DNA from: Caballeronia mineralivorans PML1(12)
GTDB taxonomy: Bacteria; Pseudomonadota; Gammaproteobacteria; Burkholderiales; Burkholderiaceae
Direction of reading: 5' to 3'
DNA: 64,000 nt
Assembly (NCBI RefSeq): GCF_001028175.1
Contig: NZ_AEJF01000092.1
Span: 32,027 to 96,026, forward strand
In this document: in pieces, positions 16,696-25,468 of the stretch
Layout of the letters: every line of letters starts with the position of its first letter
Numbering within the stretch: position 1 is the stretch's first letter
Notes under the pieces: generated by a model
Databases searched by the model: none
Seen by the model: the letters and a program-made list of their open reading frames with translations, nothing else
What the model was told of the DNA's origin: nothing
Made by a program: the position numbers and the translations under genes

Positions 16696-18759
16696 ATGCG
16701 TTACCCCAACCTTTTCAAGCCTCTCACGCTAAACAAGCTAACCGTGCGTAACCGCATCGTCAGCACTGCGCACGCGGAGGTCTATGCGGAACCGGGTGGT
16801 TTGCCTGGCGACCGGTACATCCGTTATTACGAGGAAAAGGCCAAGGGCGGTGTGGGCCTGGCCGTCTGCGGCGGCTCAAGCCCGGTGTCCATCGACAGTC
16901 CGCAAGGCTGGTGGAAGTCAGTCAACCTTTCGACCGACAAAGTCATCGACCCGCTCTCGCGCCTAGCCGAAGCCATGCACAAGCACGGCGCGAAGATCAT
17001 GATCCAGGCGACCCACATGGGCCGTCGTACCGCGTATCACGGTGAACACTGGCCGCACTTGATGTCGCCGTCAGGCGTGCGTGAGCCGGTGCATCGTGGG
17101 AACGCGAAGATCATCGAAGTAGAAGAAATCAAACGCATTATTTCCGACTTCGCGGCGGCGGCGAAGCGTGTGAAAGATGCTGGCATGGATGGCGTGGAAA
17201 TCTCGGCAGCACACCAGCATTTGATCGATCAGTTCTGGAGCCCGCGCACGAATTTTCGCACCGATGAATGGGGTGGTTCGCTCGAGAACCGCCTGCGTTT
17301 CGGCAACGAAGTGCTCAAGGCCGTGCGTGAAGCAGTGGGTCCGGATTTCTGTGTCGGCCTGCGCATGTGCGGCGACGAATTCCACGAAGACGGCCTCGAT
17401 CACACACAGTTGAAAGAGATCGCGCAGTCGATGTCGGAGTCAGGTCTGATCGATTACATCGGCGTGATTGGTTCCGGTGCGGACACGCATAACACGCTCG
17501 CGAACTGCATGCCGCCGATGGCGTTGCCGCCGGAGCCTTTCGTGCATCTTGCAGCCGGTATCAAGTCGGTGGTGAAGCTGCCGGTGATGCATGCGCAAAG
17601 TATCCGCGATGCGGGGCAAGCTGAACGTCTGCTTGAAAGCGGCATGATCGATCTGGTCGGCATGACGCGTGCGCAGATCGCCGATCCGCATATGGTCATC
17701 AAGATTCGCGATGGCCGAGAGGACGAGATCAAGCAATGCGTAGGCGCGAACTATTGCATCGACCGGCAGTACAACGGCCTCGATGTGCTGTGCGTGCAGA
17801 ACGCGGCGACGTCGCGTGAAGAGACCATGCCGCACGTGATCGAAAAGTCGCGTGGGCCGAAGCGCAAGGTCGTGGTCGTCGGCGCCGGTCCTGCTGGGTT
17901 GGAAGCCGCGCGCGTCGCGAAGTCGCGTGGCCATGACGTGGTGTTGTTCGAGAAGAACGATTACGTGGGCGGGCAGATCATGCTGGCGGCAAAAGCGCCG
18001 CAACGCGAGCAGATGGCGGGCATCGTGCGCTGGTTCGATATGGAAACGAAGCGCCTCGGCGTGGATCGCCGGCTGGGCGTGGCAGCCGACGAGAAGATGA
18101 TCATGGCTGAGAAGCCGGATATCGTCGTGCTGGCTACGGGCGGTTCGTCGTTCACGCAGCAGGTTCCGGCGTGGGGTGTGGAACAAGGTCTGGCTGTGAG
18201 TTCATGGGACATCCTCTCAGGCAAGGTCGAGCCAGGCAAGAACGTACTGGTCTACGACGGCGTGAGCACGCACGCAGGCGCAGGCGTGGCCGACTTCATC
18301 GCGAGCCGTGGATCTAACGTCGAGATTGTGACGCCGGACGTCAAGGTCTCGGACGATGTCGGCGGCACGACGTTCCCGATTTTCTATCGGCGTCTGTATG
18401 CGCAAGGCGTGATCTCCACGCCCAACTACTGGCTCGACAAAGTGTATGAGGAAGACGGCAAGAAGATCGCCGTGATTCGCAACGAGTACACGGAGGAGCA
18501 GGAAGAGCGCGCGGTCGATCAGGTGGTGATCGAGAACGGGATTACGCCTAATGACGAGCTCTACTGGAAGCTCAAACCGGAGTCGCTGAATCGCGGACAG
18601 ATCGATGTGCACAAGCTCTTCGCTTCCGAGCCCCAACCGTCGTTGAGTGAAGAACTGGGCAACGGCCGCTTCCTGCTGTTCCGCGTAGGCGACTGCATCT
18701 CCATGCACAACATCCACGGCGCGATCTACGACGCGCTGCGCCTCGTCAAGGATTTCTGA
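16696..18759 (+). CDS. dgcA: Dimethylglycine demethylase subunit DgcA (OYE/trimethylamine-dehydrogenase-like)
   Basis: A 687-residue flavoprotein removing a methyl group from dimethylglycine. Residues 1-340 form the Old Yellow Enzyme barrel (NRIVSTAHAEVYAEPGG; GVEISAAHQHLIDQFWSPRTN), residues about 385-500 a dinucleotide fold starting VVVVGAGPAGLEAARVA, and the rest the second half. Between them is the Fe-S region CVGANYCIDRQYNGLDVLC (348-366). Trimethylamine dehydrogenase has CxxCxxC here, but residue 351 is Ala, leaving three cysteines. The dgcB start is two bases after the stop, so the pair is translationally linked. Electrons probably go to DgcB and the ETF pair. Confidence 0.94.
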   Translation: MRYPNLFKPLTLNKLTVRNRIVSTAHAEVYAEPGGLPGDRYIRYYEEKAKGGVGLAVCGGSSPVSIDSPQGWWKSVNLSTDKVIDPLSRLAEAMHKHGAKIMIQATHMGRRTAYHGEHWPHLMSPSGVREPVHRGNAKIIEVEEIKRIISDFAAAAKRVKDAGMDGVEISAAHQHLIDQFWSPRTNFRTDEWGGSLENRLRFGNEVLKAVREAVGPDFCVGLRMCGDEFHEDGLDHTQLKEIAQSMSESGLIDYIGVIGSGADTHNTLANCMPPMALPPEPFVHLAAGIKSVVKLPVMHAQSIRDAGQAERLLESGMIDLVGMTRAQIADPHMVIKIRDGREDEIKQCVGANYCIDRQYNGLDVLCVQNAATSREETMPHVIEKSRGPKRKVVVVGAGPAGLEAARVAKSRGHDVVLFEKNDYVGGQIMLAAKAPQREQMAGIVRWFDMETKRLGVDRRLGVAADEKMIMAEKPDIVVLATGGSSFTQQVPAWGVEQGLAVSSWDILSGKVEPGKNVLVYDGVSTHAGAGVADFIASRGSNVEIVTPDVKVSDDVGGTTFPIFYRRLYAQGVISTPNYWLDKVYEEDGKKIAVIRNEYTEEQEERAVDQVVIENGITPNDELYWKLKPESLNRGQIDVHKLFASEPQPSLSEELGNGRFLLFRVGDCISMHNIHGAIYDALRLVKDF

Positions 18760-18761
18760 TA

Positions 18762-20681
18762 ATGAGCCCGGTGTTTGTCATTACCGCGTTGTTGTGGTTA
18801 TCGGTGGCGGGTCTGGCATTCGCATTGTATAAACGTGCGGCGTATTGGTGTGAGGGTCGCGCGACTGCGGCGGGTGCGTATGGCTGGGGCAATTTGCTGT
18901 CCATTCCGAAGCGCTATTTCGTCGATCTGCATCATGTGGTCGCGCGCGATCCGTACATCGCCAAGACGCACGTGGCGACGGCCGGTGGCGCTATCGCCGC
19001 GATGGCGCTCGTGTTCCTCAACTACGGGCTGGCCATCTATTCGCCGTGGATCGACAAGCTGATCTTTCTTGCCGCGTTGGTCATGCTGGTGGGCGCCGTG
19101 TTCGTGTGGCGGCGCAGGCATGGAACGAAGGCGGTGCCGGCGCGTCTGTCGCGCGGGCCGTGGGACAGCTTGCCGTTGCTGCTCGGTTCGTTTGCGCTTG
19201 GGCTTGTCCTGTTCATCGTATTGCCTGCAGCGGCGATGTCCGGCGCATTGGCGATCATCGTTGCGTTGCTGATCGCTGTGGGTGCCTTCACGATGACTTT
19301 CGGCGCCGCGCGCGGCGGCCCGATGAAACACGCGCTCGCGGGCTTGCTGCATCTTGCGTTTCATCCGCGGCAGGAGCGTTTTACGGGACGCAGCCACGAG
19401 CATGACGCGGTGCCGCCGACCGCGCTCAAGATGCCCGTGCTTGACGCGAAGGAATACGGCGTCGGCAAGCCGGTGGAATTCCGCTGGAATCAATTACTGA
19501 GCTTCGATGCCTGCGTGCAATGCGGCAAGTGCGAAGCCGCATGTCCGGCATTCGCAGCAGGCCAGCCGCTGAACCCGAAGAAGCTGATCCAGGACCTGGT
19601 GACCGGAATGGTCGGTGGCACGGACGCCGCGTATGCCGGCAGCCCGACGCCTGGCATTCCGCTTGGCAAACATTCGGGTGCACCGCTTAAGCCGCTGGTA
19701 TCGACGCTGATCGAAGCGGACACGCTCTGGTCCTGCACGACATGTCGCGCGTGCGTTCAAGAGTGCCCGATGCTGATCGAGCACGTAGACGCTATTGTGG
19801 ATATGCGGCGTAATCAGACACTCGTTGAAGGCATCGTGCCGGGCAAGGGTCCCGAAACGCTCGCCAACTTGCGCGAGACGGGTAGCGCGAACGGCTTCGA
19901 TATCGGCGCGCGTTACGACTGGGCCGTCGATCTGCAAGTCCAGGTCGCGCAACCGGGCCGTCCGGTGGACGTGCTGCTGATCGCAGGCGAAGGTGCGTTC
20001 GATATGCGCTACCAACGCTCGCTGCGCGCGCTCGTGAAAGTGCTGAACAAAGCCGGCGTGGACTACGCAGTGCTTGGCGGTGTGGAAACGGATACAGGCG
20101 ACACCGCGCGCCGTCTCGGCGACGAAGCCACGTTCCAGCAACTCGCGACGCAACTCATCGCGACGCTCTCGCGGTATTCGTTCAAGAAGATCGTCACCGC
20201 CGATCCTCACGTGATGCATAGCTTGCGTAACGAATATCGCGCGCTTGGCGGGTTGTACGAAGTGCAGCATCACACGGCGTTGATCGCGGAACTCGTCGAA
20301 AGCGGCAAGCTCACGCCGGCCGCCGAAAGCGCGCTTGCCGCGGGCAAGAACGTCACGTACCACGATCCGTGCTATCTCGGCCGCTATAACGGCGAAACGC
20401 AAGCGCCGCGCAAGTTGCTGAAATCGATCGGCATCAAGGTGGTCGAGATGGAACGCAACGGCATGCGCGGCCGATGCTGCGGCGGTGGCGGCGGCGCGCC
20501 GCTTACGGACATTCCCGGCAAGCAACGCATTCCCGATATCCGCATCAACGACGCACGCGCGATCAACGCGGAAATCGTCGCAGTCGGATGCCCGAACTGC
20601 ACGGCGATGCTGGAAGGCGTCGTTGGTGCGCGGCCGGAAGTGCTGGACGTGGCTGAACTCGTTGCAGCGGCGCTGGAGTAA
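18762..20681 (+). CDS. dgcB: Dimethylglycine demethylase subunit DgcB, membrane Fe-S/CCG-domain protein
   Basis: A 639-residue protein. The N-terminal 190 residues hold several membrane segments (VFVITALLWLSVAGLAFALY; AMALVFLNYGLAIYSPW; LIFLAALVMLVGAVFVW; LLLGSFALGLVLFIVLP; ALAIIVALLIAVGAFTMTF). Two 4Fe-4S motifs follow: ACVQCGKCEAACP and SCTTCRACVQECP. The C-terminal half has cysteine-rich CCG blocks (HDPCYLGRYN, RGRCCGGGGGAP, VGCPNCTAML), as in heterodisulfide-reductase D and glycolate oxidase F types. It likely carries electrons from DgcA/ETF toward quinone. It starts 2 bases after dgcA and ends 3 bases before the ETF alpha gene. Confidence 0.93.
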   Translation: MSPVFVITALLWLSVAGLAFALYKRAAYWCEGRATAAGAYGWGNLLSIPKRYFVDLHHVVARDPYIAKTHVATAGGAIAAMALVFLNYGLAIYSPWIDKLIFLAALVMLVGAVFVWRRRHGTKAVPARLSRGPWDSLPLLLGSFALGLVLFIVLPAAAMSGALAIIVALLIAVGAFTMTFGAARGGPMKHALAGLLHLAFHPRQERFTGRSHEHDAVPPTALKMPVLDAKEYGVGKPVEFRWNQLLSFDACVQCGKCEAACPAFAAGQPLNPKKLIQDLVTGMVGGTDAAYAGSPTPGIPLGKHSGAPLKPLVSTLIEADTLWSCTTCRACVQECPMLIEHVDAIVDMRRNQTLVEGIVPGKGPETLANLRETGSANGFDIGARYDWAVDLQVQVAQPGRPVDVLLIAGEGAFDMRYQRSLRALVKVLNKAGVDYAVLGGVETDTGDTARRLGDEATFQQLATQLIATLSRYSFKKIVTADPHVMHSLRNEYRALGGLYEVQHHTALIAELVESGKLTPAAESALAAGKNVTYHDPCYLGRYNGETQAPRKLLKSIGIKVVEMERNGMRGRCCGGGGGAPLTDIPGKQRIPDIRINDARAINAEIVAVGCPNCTAMLEGVVGARPEVLDVAELVAAALE

Positions 20682-20684
20682 GCG

Positions 20685-21872
20685 ATGCACACTATCAAAC
20701 GAATCGATCCGCGCCGACCGTTTTCCATCACGGCGGAAGGGCTCAAGCGCATTACGCTGGGTGCTTTAGGCGTTGCGGGGGAAACCAGCGGCACCGTGCT
20801 CGGCGGACATCGTGAACAGGCTAAGCCACGCCGCACGACTTCTGCCGCGCAACGTTCATTGCTCGTGGCCGCGCATAGCGACCGCGGTTCGCTTGACGAC
20901 CACGCTCGCCAGACGCTTGCGGCTGCAGCATTGCTTGCGGACACGGCGACGCAAGTCGTGCTGCTTGTCCTGGGCGAATGGAAGGACGACGCCGCTGCAC
21001 TCGGCGCGGACAAGGTTGTCGAGATGCCCGCGTTCGATCGACGCGCATTCGCGCCCGATGCCGCTCTGGACGCGCTCGCCGCATGTGTTGCGGCCTACTC
21101 GCCCGCACATGTTTTCCTCCCCGACAATGCAACCGGTGACGGCGACCTCGGCCGCCGATACGCGGCGCAGGCGAAGGCGTCAGTGGCGACCCAAGTGGTC
21201 GAGATCGACGCCACGCACGTTGCGGTTTATACGCAGGCGCGCAAGGCGTTCGCGTTGCGCTCGCTGCCCGATGTGATCCTGTTGGCGGCGAATGCCGTCG
21301 ATGCAAGGTTGCCGTTCGTAGGCGCAGGCGAGCGGGTGGCGGCGGAGCAATTTATCGTTGAAAACCCGCAGACAACAAGCCCGTACAAAGACCTCGGCAT
21401 TGAGGAAATCGACGCCGCGCAAGTCGCGCTCGAAGAAGCGGATTTCATCGTATCGGCGGGCAATGGCGTCACCGACGTGCCTGCGTTCGAACGTCTTGCA
21501 AGCATGGTAGGCGCGGCAATAGGCGCGAGCCGTGTAGCTGTCGACGACGGCAAGTTCCCGCGCGACAAGCAGATCGGTGCAACGGGCAAGACCGTCGATG
21601 CGAGCATCTATATTGCGTTCGGTATTTCGGGCGCGGTGCAGCACTTGCAGGGCATCAAGGATTGCCGCCATGTGATCGCGGTGAACCTGGATGCGAGCGC
21701 GCCGATTGCGAAACGCGCGAACTTGACGATCATCGGCGACGCGGCGGAAACGATCGCTGCCTTGACCGACGCCGCCGCGGCCGCGCGTAACGCGCGTGCC
21801 AATCCGGGCGCGATGACAACGCCGGGGGGCAATGCATCGAGCACAGCGAAGCTGGAAGGAGCGCTCGCATGA
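20685..21872 (+). CDS. Electron transfer flavoprotein alpha subunit of the dgc operon
   Basis: A 395-residue EtfA-family protein. The C-terminal FAD-binding domain is clear: DDGKFPRDKQIGATGKTVDA, YIAFGISGAVQHLQGIKD, and VNLDASAPIAKRANLTIIGD. The N-terminal 55 residues precede the usual ETF fold and are longer than in housekeeping EtfA; the tail after IGDAAETI is Ala-rich. In P. aeruginosa equivalent genes (PA5400/PA5401) follow dgcB, so this is probably the dedicated electron acceptor of dimethylglycine demethylase. The stop overlaps an ATG that opens a 16-codon ORF leading to the beta gene. Confidence 0.92.
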   Translation: MHTIKRIDPRRPFSITAEGLKRITLGALGVAGETSGTVLGGHREQAKPRRTTSAAQRSLLVAAHSDRGSLDDHARQTLAAAALLADTATQVVLLVLGEWKDDAAALGADKVVEMPAFDRRAFAPDAALDALAACVAAYSPAHVFLPDNATGDGDLGRRYAAQAKASVATQVVEIDATHVAVYTQARKAFALRSLPDVILLAANAVDARLPFVGAGERVAAEQFIVENPQTTSPYKDLGIEEIDAAQVALEEADFIVSAGNGVTDVPAFERLASMVGAAIGASRVAVDDGKFPRDKQIGATGKTVDASIYIAFGISGAVQHLQGIKDCRHVIAVNLDASAPIAKRANLTIIGDAAETIAALTDAAAAARNARANPGAMTTPGGNASSTAKLEGALA

Positions 21873-21919
21873 ATCTGGGCAACTATCCGATCAAGCACGC
21901 TCGGGGAGCTTTCAATTGA
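21869..21919 (+). CDS. 16-codon coupling ORF between the two ETF genes
   Basis: ATG at 21869 overlaps the TGA of the alpha gene (ATGA) and the frame runs MNLGNYPIKHARGAFN to TGA at 21917-21919. That stop overlaps the TTG start of the beta gene (TTGA). Nothing longer fits the 43-base gap. The arrangement would carry terminating ribosomes from the alpha to the beta gene. Whether the peptide has a function, or is only a translational bridge or chance, cannot be told from one sequence. Confidence 0.4.
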   Translation: MNLGNYPIKHARGAFN

Positions 21920-22710
21920 GCAATGCATCGACCACTAGCCGCCTGAGCAAGATCGCCGTGCTCGTTTCGATCGGCCGTCATCCGGTAAGCGGCACCGCAC
22001 GCTACAGCCGCAACGACGCAGCCGCACTGACGCTGGCGACGAAACTCGCGACACAACATCAGGCGACGCTCGACGTATTGCACGCAGGCGATCCGACTAG
22101 TCCTGCGCTGCGCGAATACCTCGCATTGGGCGCGGCAAGAGTAGAAGTGCTGGCCGTGGCAACCGGCGATGAAATCGCGCCCGCGTTGAACGCCCGGTTA
22201 AAGGGCTACGACCTTATCCTGACCGGCACGCGTGCGGAAGGCACGCAAGACAGTGGCATGCTGCCGTACCAGCTCGCCGACGCGATGAACATTCCGTTGC
22301 TTGCATCGGCGGTCGATATCGATGTTGAAGCGGCGCAAGTGACCGTGCGGCAATTCCTGCCGAAAGGTTTACGTCGCCGGGTGCAGGCAAGCTTGCCCGC
22401 GTTGGTCGCCGTCCACCCAATGGCAAATGCTACGCCGCGCTACGCTTACGCGAAGCTTCGCGAAGGGACCATCGAAAAGGTGCTCGTAAGCGCCGCAAAC
22501 GCATCGGACGCTGCCGCCTGGTCGGCCAAACCCGCAACGGCGAAACCCATCCGCCTGGCCGCCGCCGAAAAGCGTTCGGGCCATGCGCGCATGCTCTCTG
22601 CCACGACCACGGAAAGCCGGGGCGGCAGCGTCGTAATTGAAGGGACTTCCGTCGAAAAAGCACAAGTGATCCTGGCGTATTTGCGCGAGCATCAACTCGT
22701 GGATTACTGA
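21916..22710 (+). CDS. Electron transfer flavoprotein beta subunit of the dgc operon
   Basis: EtfB-family protein (264 aa from the TTG start). The start was placed at TTG 21916: it follows GGGGAG (21903-21908) at 7 bases, and the conserved segment KIAVLVSIGRHPVSGTARYSR begins about 15 residues later, as in PA5401. An in-frame ATG at 21832 lies inside the alpha gene and would add 28 unrelated residues. The fold is supported by DLILTGTRAEGTQDSGMLPY, FLPKGLRRRVQASLPALVAV and the C-terminal EKAQVILAYLREHQLV. It forms a heterodimer with the preceding subunit. Confidence 0.9.
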   Translation: MSNASTTSRLSKIAVLVSIGRHPVSGTARYSRNDAAALTLATKLATQHQATLDVLHAGDPTSPALREYLALGAARVEVLAVATGDEIAPALNARLKGYDLILTGTRAEGTQDSGMLPYQLADAMNIPLLASAVDIDVEAAQVTVRQFLPKGLRRRVQASLPALVAVHPMANATPRYAYAKLREGTIEKVLVSAANASDAAAWSAKPATAKPIRLAAAEKRSGHARMLSATTTESRGGSVVIEGTSVEKAQVILAYLREHQLVDY

Positions 22711-22773
22711 TTTGCGACACCAAAATTCCCGCGCGTTCAAGGTCGGGCGGGGCACCAAAACACGGAGTACACG

Positions 22774-24072
22774 ATGAAAGTTTCCGCAGACGTTCGCGCA
22801 ATGATCGAACGCCGCAAGAAGGGCCACACGCTCGAAGCGCCGTTCTATGCGAGCGAGGAAATCCACGCGCTCGACATGGACGTGATCTTCCGCAAGCACT
22901 GGATCCAGGTCGCGGTCGAGCCGGACGTGCCGGAAGCGGGCGACTACATGACGGTGGAACTCGGCAACGATTCCATCCTGATCGTGCGCGACGACGACAT
23001 GCAGATCCGCGCATTCCACAATGTCTGCCGGCATCGCGGTGCACGCCTGTGCAGCTCGGAGAAGGGTTCGCTCGGCAATATCGTGTGCCCGTATCACAGC
23101 TGGACCTACAACCTGAACGGCGACCTGATGTTCGCCGAACACATGGGCGAGCAGTTCGACAAGTGCAAGCACAGTCTCAAGAAGGTGCACCTCGAGAATC
23201 TCGCGGGGCTGATTTTTATCTGTCTCGCTGATACGCCGCCGGCCGATTTCGCCGTATTGCGCGCTTCGATGGAACCGTATCTTCTGCCGCACGGCCTTGC
23301 CGATTGCAAAGTGGCCGCGTCCATCGACATCATCGAAAAGGGCAACTGGAAGCTCACGATGGAGAACAATCGCGAGTGCTATCACTGCGTGGCGAACCAT
23401 CCTGAACTGACCATCTCGCTCTACGAATACGGCTTTGGTTATCAGCGTTCCGCCGACAACGAAGAAGCCATGGCCGCGTTCGACAGGACGGTTGAAGAGC
23501 GCACGAAGCAATGGGAAGCGATGAACCTGCCGTCGAAGGAAATCGACCGGCTAGCGGATCTCGTCAGCGGCTTTCGCACGCAGCGATTGCCGCTCGATCG
23601 CAGCGGCGAGTCGCAGACGATGGACGCCAAGGTGGCATCGAAGAAATTGCTGGGCGGCTTTCAACAAGCCGATCTCGGCGGTCTCTCGTTCTGGACGCAG
23701 CCGAATTCGTGGCATCATTTCATGAGCGATCACATTGTGAGCTTCTCGGTGATTCCGCTGTCGGCCGGCGAAACGCTCGTGCGCACCAAGTGGCTCGTGC
23801 ACAAGGACGCGAAGGAAGGCGTCGACTACAACGTCGATAACCTCACCGCCGTCTGGCGCGCGACCAACGACCAGGACCGTGCATTGGTTGAATTCTCGCA
23901 ACTCGGCGTGACGAGCAGCGCGTACGAACCGGGTCCGTATTCGCCGTTCACGGAAGGCCTCGTGGAGAAGTTCTGCGAGTGGTACATCGGGCGTCTCGAG
24001 GACTACGCGAATACGCCGGATGAAGCGAGCGTGACCTCGCACGGCGAAAAAGTCGTGTCGTTCAAGCGTTAA
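22774..24072 (+). CDS. gbcA: Glycine betaine monooxygenase, Rieske oxygenase subunit
   Basis: A 432-residue Rieske non-heme iron oxygenase that demethylates glycine betaine to dimethylglycine with release of formaldehyde. The Rieske ligands are Cys85/His87 in CRHRGARLC and Cys105/His108 in CPYHSWTYN. The mononuclear iron site is in NNRECYHCVANHPEL (His204 and His209), with a later acidic ligand expected. The C-terminus has SPFTEGLVEKFCEWYIGRL. Length and neighbours match GbcA. It begins 63 bases after the ETF beta stop, preceded by ACGGAG, so it is probably read through from the dgc genes. Confidence 0.96.
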   Translation: MKVSADVRAMIERRKKGHTLEAPFYASEEIHALDMDVIFRKHWIQVAVEPDVPEAGDYMTVELGNDSILIVRDDDMQIRAFHNVCRHRGARLCSSEKGSLGNIVCPYHSWTYNLNGDLMFAEHMGEQFDKCKHSLKKVHLENLAGLIFICLADTPPADFAVLRASMEPYLLPHGLADCKVAASIDIIEKGNWKLTMENNRECYHCVANHPELTISLYEYGFGYQRSADNEEAMAAFDRTVEERTKQWEAMNLPSKEIDRLADLVSGFRTQRLPLDRSGESQTMDAKVASKKLLGGFQQADLGGLSFWTQPNSWHHFMSDHIVSFSVIPLSAGETLVRTKWLVHKDAKEGVDYNVDNLTAVWRATNDQDRALVEFSQLGVTSSAYEPGPYSPFTEGLVEKFCEWYIGRLEDYANTPDEASVTSHGEKVVSFKR

Positions 24073-24120
24073 GCGTAGCCAACATTCAACGGCGCACTCA
24101 AAGCACCAGCGGAGAAACAG

Positions 24121-25326
24121 ATGATGCGCGATCAGGCGACGTTCGAGGCCGCCCCGAACCGAGTCACCCAGCCCGAGTTCTGGGGCACGCTTCCCGCCCG
24201 TTGGGATAGCGACACCGACGACACGCTCGTCTGTTGCCACGTTCGTCAGGAAACGCACGACGTAAAGAGTTTTTTCTTTCGTGCGCCGGTTGAACGGACT
24301 TTTGCTTTCGAGCCGGGCCAGTTCATCACGCTGGAACTGGAGATAGACGGCGAATCGATTAACCGCTGCTACACCATCTCGTCGCCGCCTACGCGTCCGC
24401 ACACCATCTCCATCACGGTGAAGCGCGTGCCGGGCGGCAAGGTGTCGAACTGGCTGCACGATAATCTCCAGGCAGGCGGCAAAGTTCGTGTGCTCGGTCC
24501 AGCCGGCGAATTCACCTGCGCCCGGCATCCGGCGCGCAAGTTCCTGTTTTTATCGGCGGGATCGGGTGTGACGCCGTTGATGTCCATGAGCCGTGCGCAC
24601 CACGAGCTTGGCGAGGATCGCGACATCGTGTTCGTGCATAGCGCACGCACTCCCGACGACATCATCTTCGCGCGCGAACTCGATCTGATTGCGTCGAACC
24701 AGGCGAATTTCCGTACGGCGTTCGTATGCGAACGAGTCGGCGAGCGCACCAACTGGCCGGGTGTGACGGGCTTTCTTACGCTGCCCTTGCTCAAACTGAT
24801 CGCACCGGATTTCCTCGAACGGGAAATCTTTACCTGCGGTCCGGCGCCCTACATGAAAGCGGTGCGCGATCTGCTCGCGGAAGGCGGTTTCGACGCCACG
24901 CACTATCACGAAGAAAGCTTCTCCTTCGAGACGATTGCGGAAGTCGCGGCGCAACTGACGACCGCTCACGTGGCCGATGCGCTGCAGTCCGGCGAATCGT
25001 TCAGCGAGGCGCGCGAGAATGCGATCGGCTTCGATCCGGCGCCGGCTTCCGAATCGGTGGAAACCTCCTTCAAGGTCAGCTTTGCCAAGAGCAATCGCGA
25101 GATCGAATGCGGCAGCGCGCAGCATGTGCTGGATGCGGCCAAGAAATCGGGCGTGCGCTTGCCGGCGTCGTGTACGCAAGGCATGTGCGGCACCTGCAAG
25201 GTCAAGCTGCTGTCCGGTGAAGTCGAGATGAAACATAACGGCGGCATTCGCCAGCGCGAGATCGATCAGGGCATGGTGCTGCTGTGTTGCAGCAAGCCGC
25301 TGACGGATCTTGTCGTCGATAAGTAG
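24121..25326 (+). CDS. gbcB: Glycine betaine monooxygenase, ferredoxin-reductase subunit
   Basis: A 401-residue reductase with three parts: an FAD-binding domain (ESINRCYTISSPPTRP near residue 80), an NAD-binding domain (FLSAGSGVTPLMSMSRAHH; FTCGPAPYMKAVRDLL) and a C-terminal plant-type 2Fe-2S ferredoxin domain (LPASCTQGMCGTCKVKLLSG, then LLCCSKPL). It passes electrons from NAD(P)H to GbcA. The start follows GGAGAAACAG; two adjacent ATG codons at 24121 and 24124 are equally possible. Forty-eight bases separate it from gbcA. Confidence 0.95.
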   Translation: MMRDQATFEAAPNRVTQPEFWGTLPARWDSDTDDTLVCCHVRQETHDVKSFFFRAPVERTFAFEPGQFITLELEIDGESINRCYTISSPPTRPHTISITVKRVPGGKVSNWLHDNLQAGGKVRVLGPAGEFTCARHPARKFLFLSAGSGVTPLMSMSRAHHELGEDRDIVFVHSARTPDDIIFARELDLIASNQANFRTAFVCERVGERTNWPGVTGFLTLPLLKLIAPDFLEREIFTCGPAPYMKAVRDLLAEGGFDATHYHEESFSFETIAEVAAQLTTAHVADALQSGESFSEARENAIGFDPAPASESVETSFKVSFAKSNREIECGSAQHVLDAAKKSGVRLPASCTQGMCGTCKVKLLSGEVEMKHNGGIRQREIDQGMVLLCCSKPLTDLVVDK

Positions 25327-25468
25327 GGTATTCAGCAGGGCCGGCGCCGCAGCCGGATAAAACGAGGTCGCATCCAGACAACTGGGTGTCGAAAAACAAC
25401 CAGTCGGCGCATTTCTGGCCGGTGATTCTAAAGCCTCGATGGTTTGAACCGCATAGGGGAGTACGACA

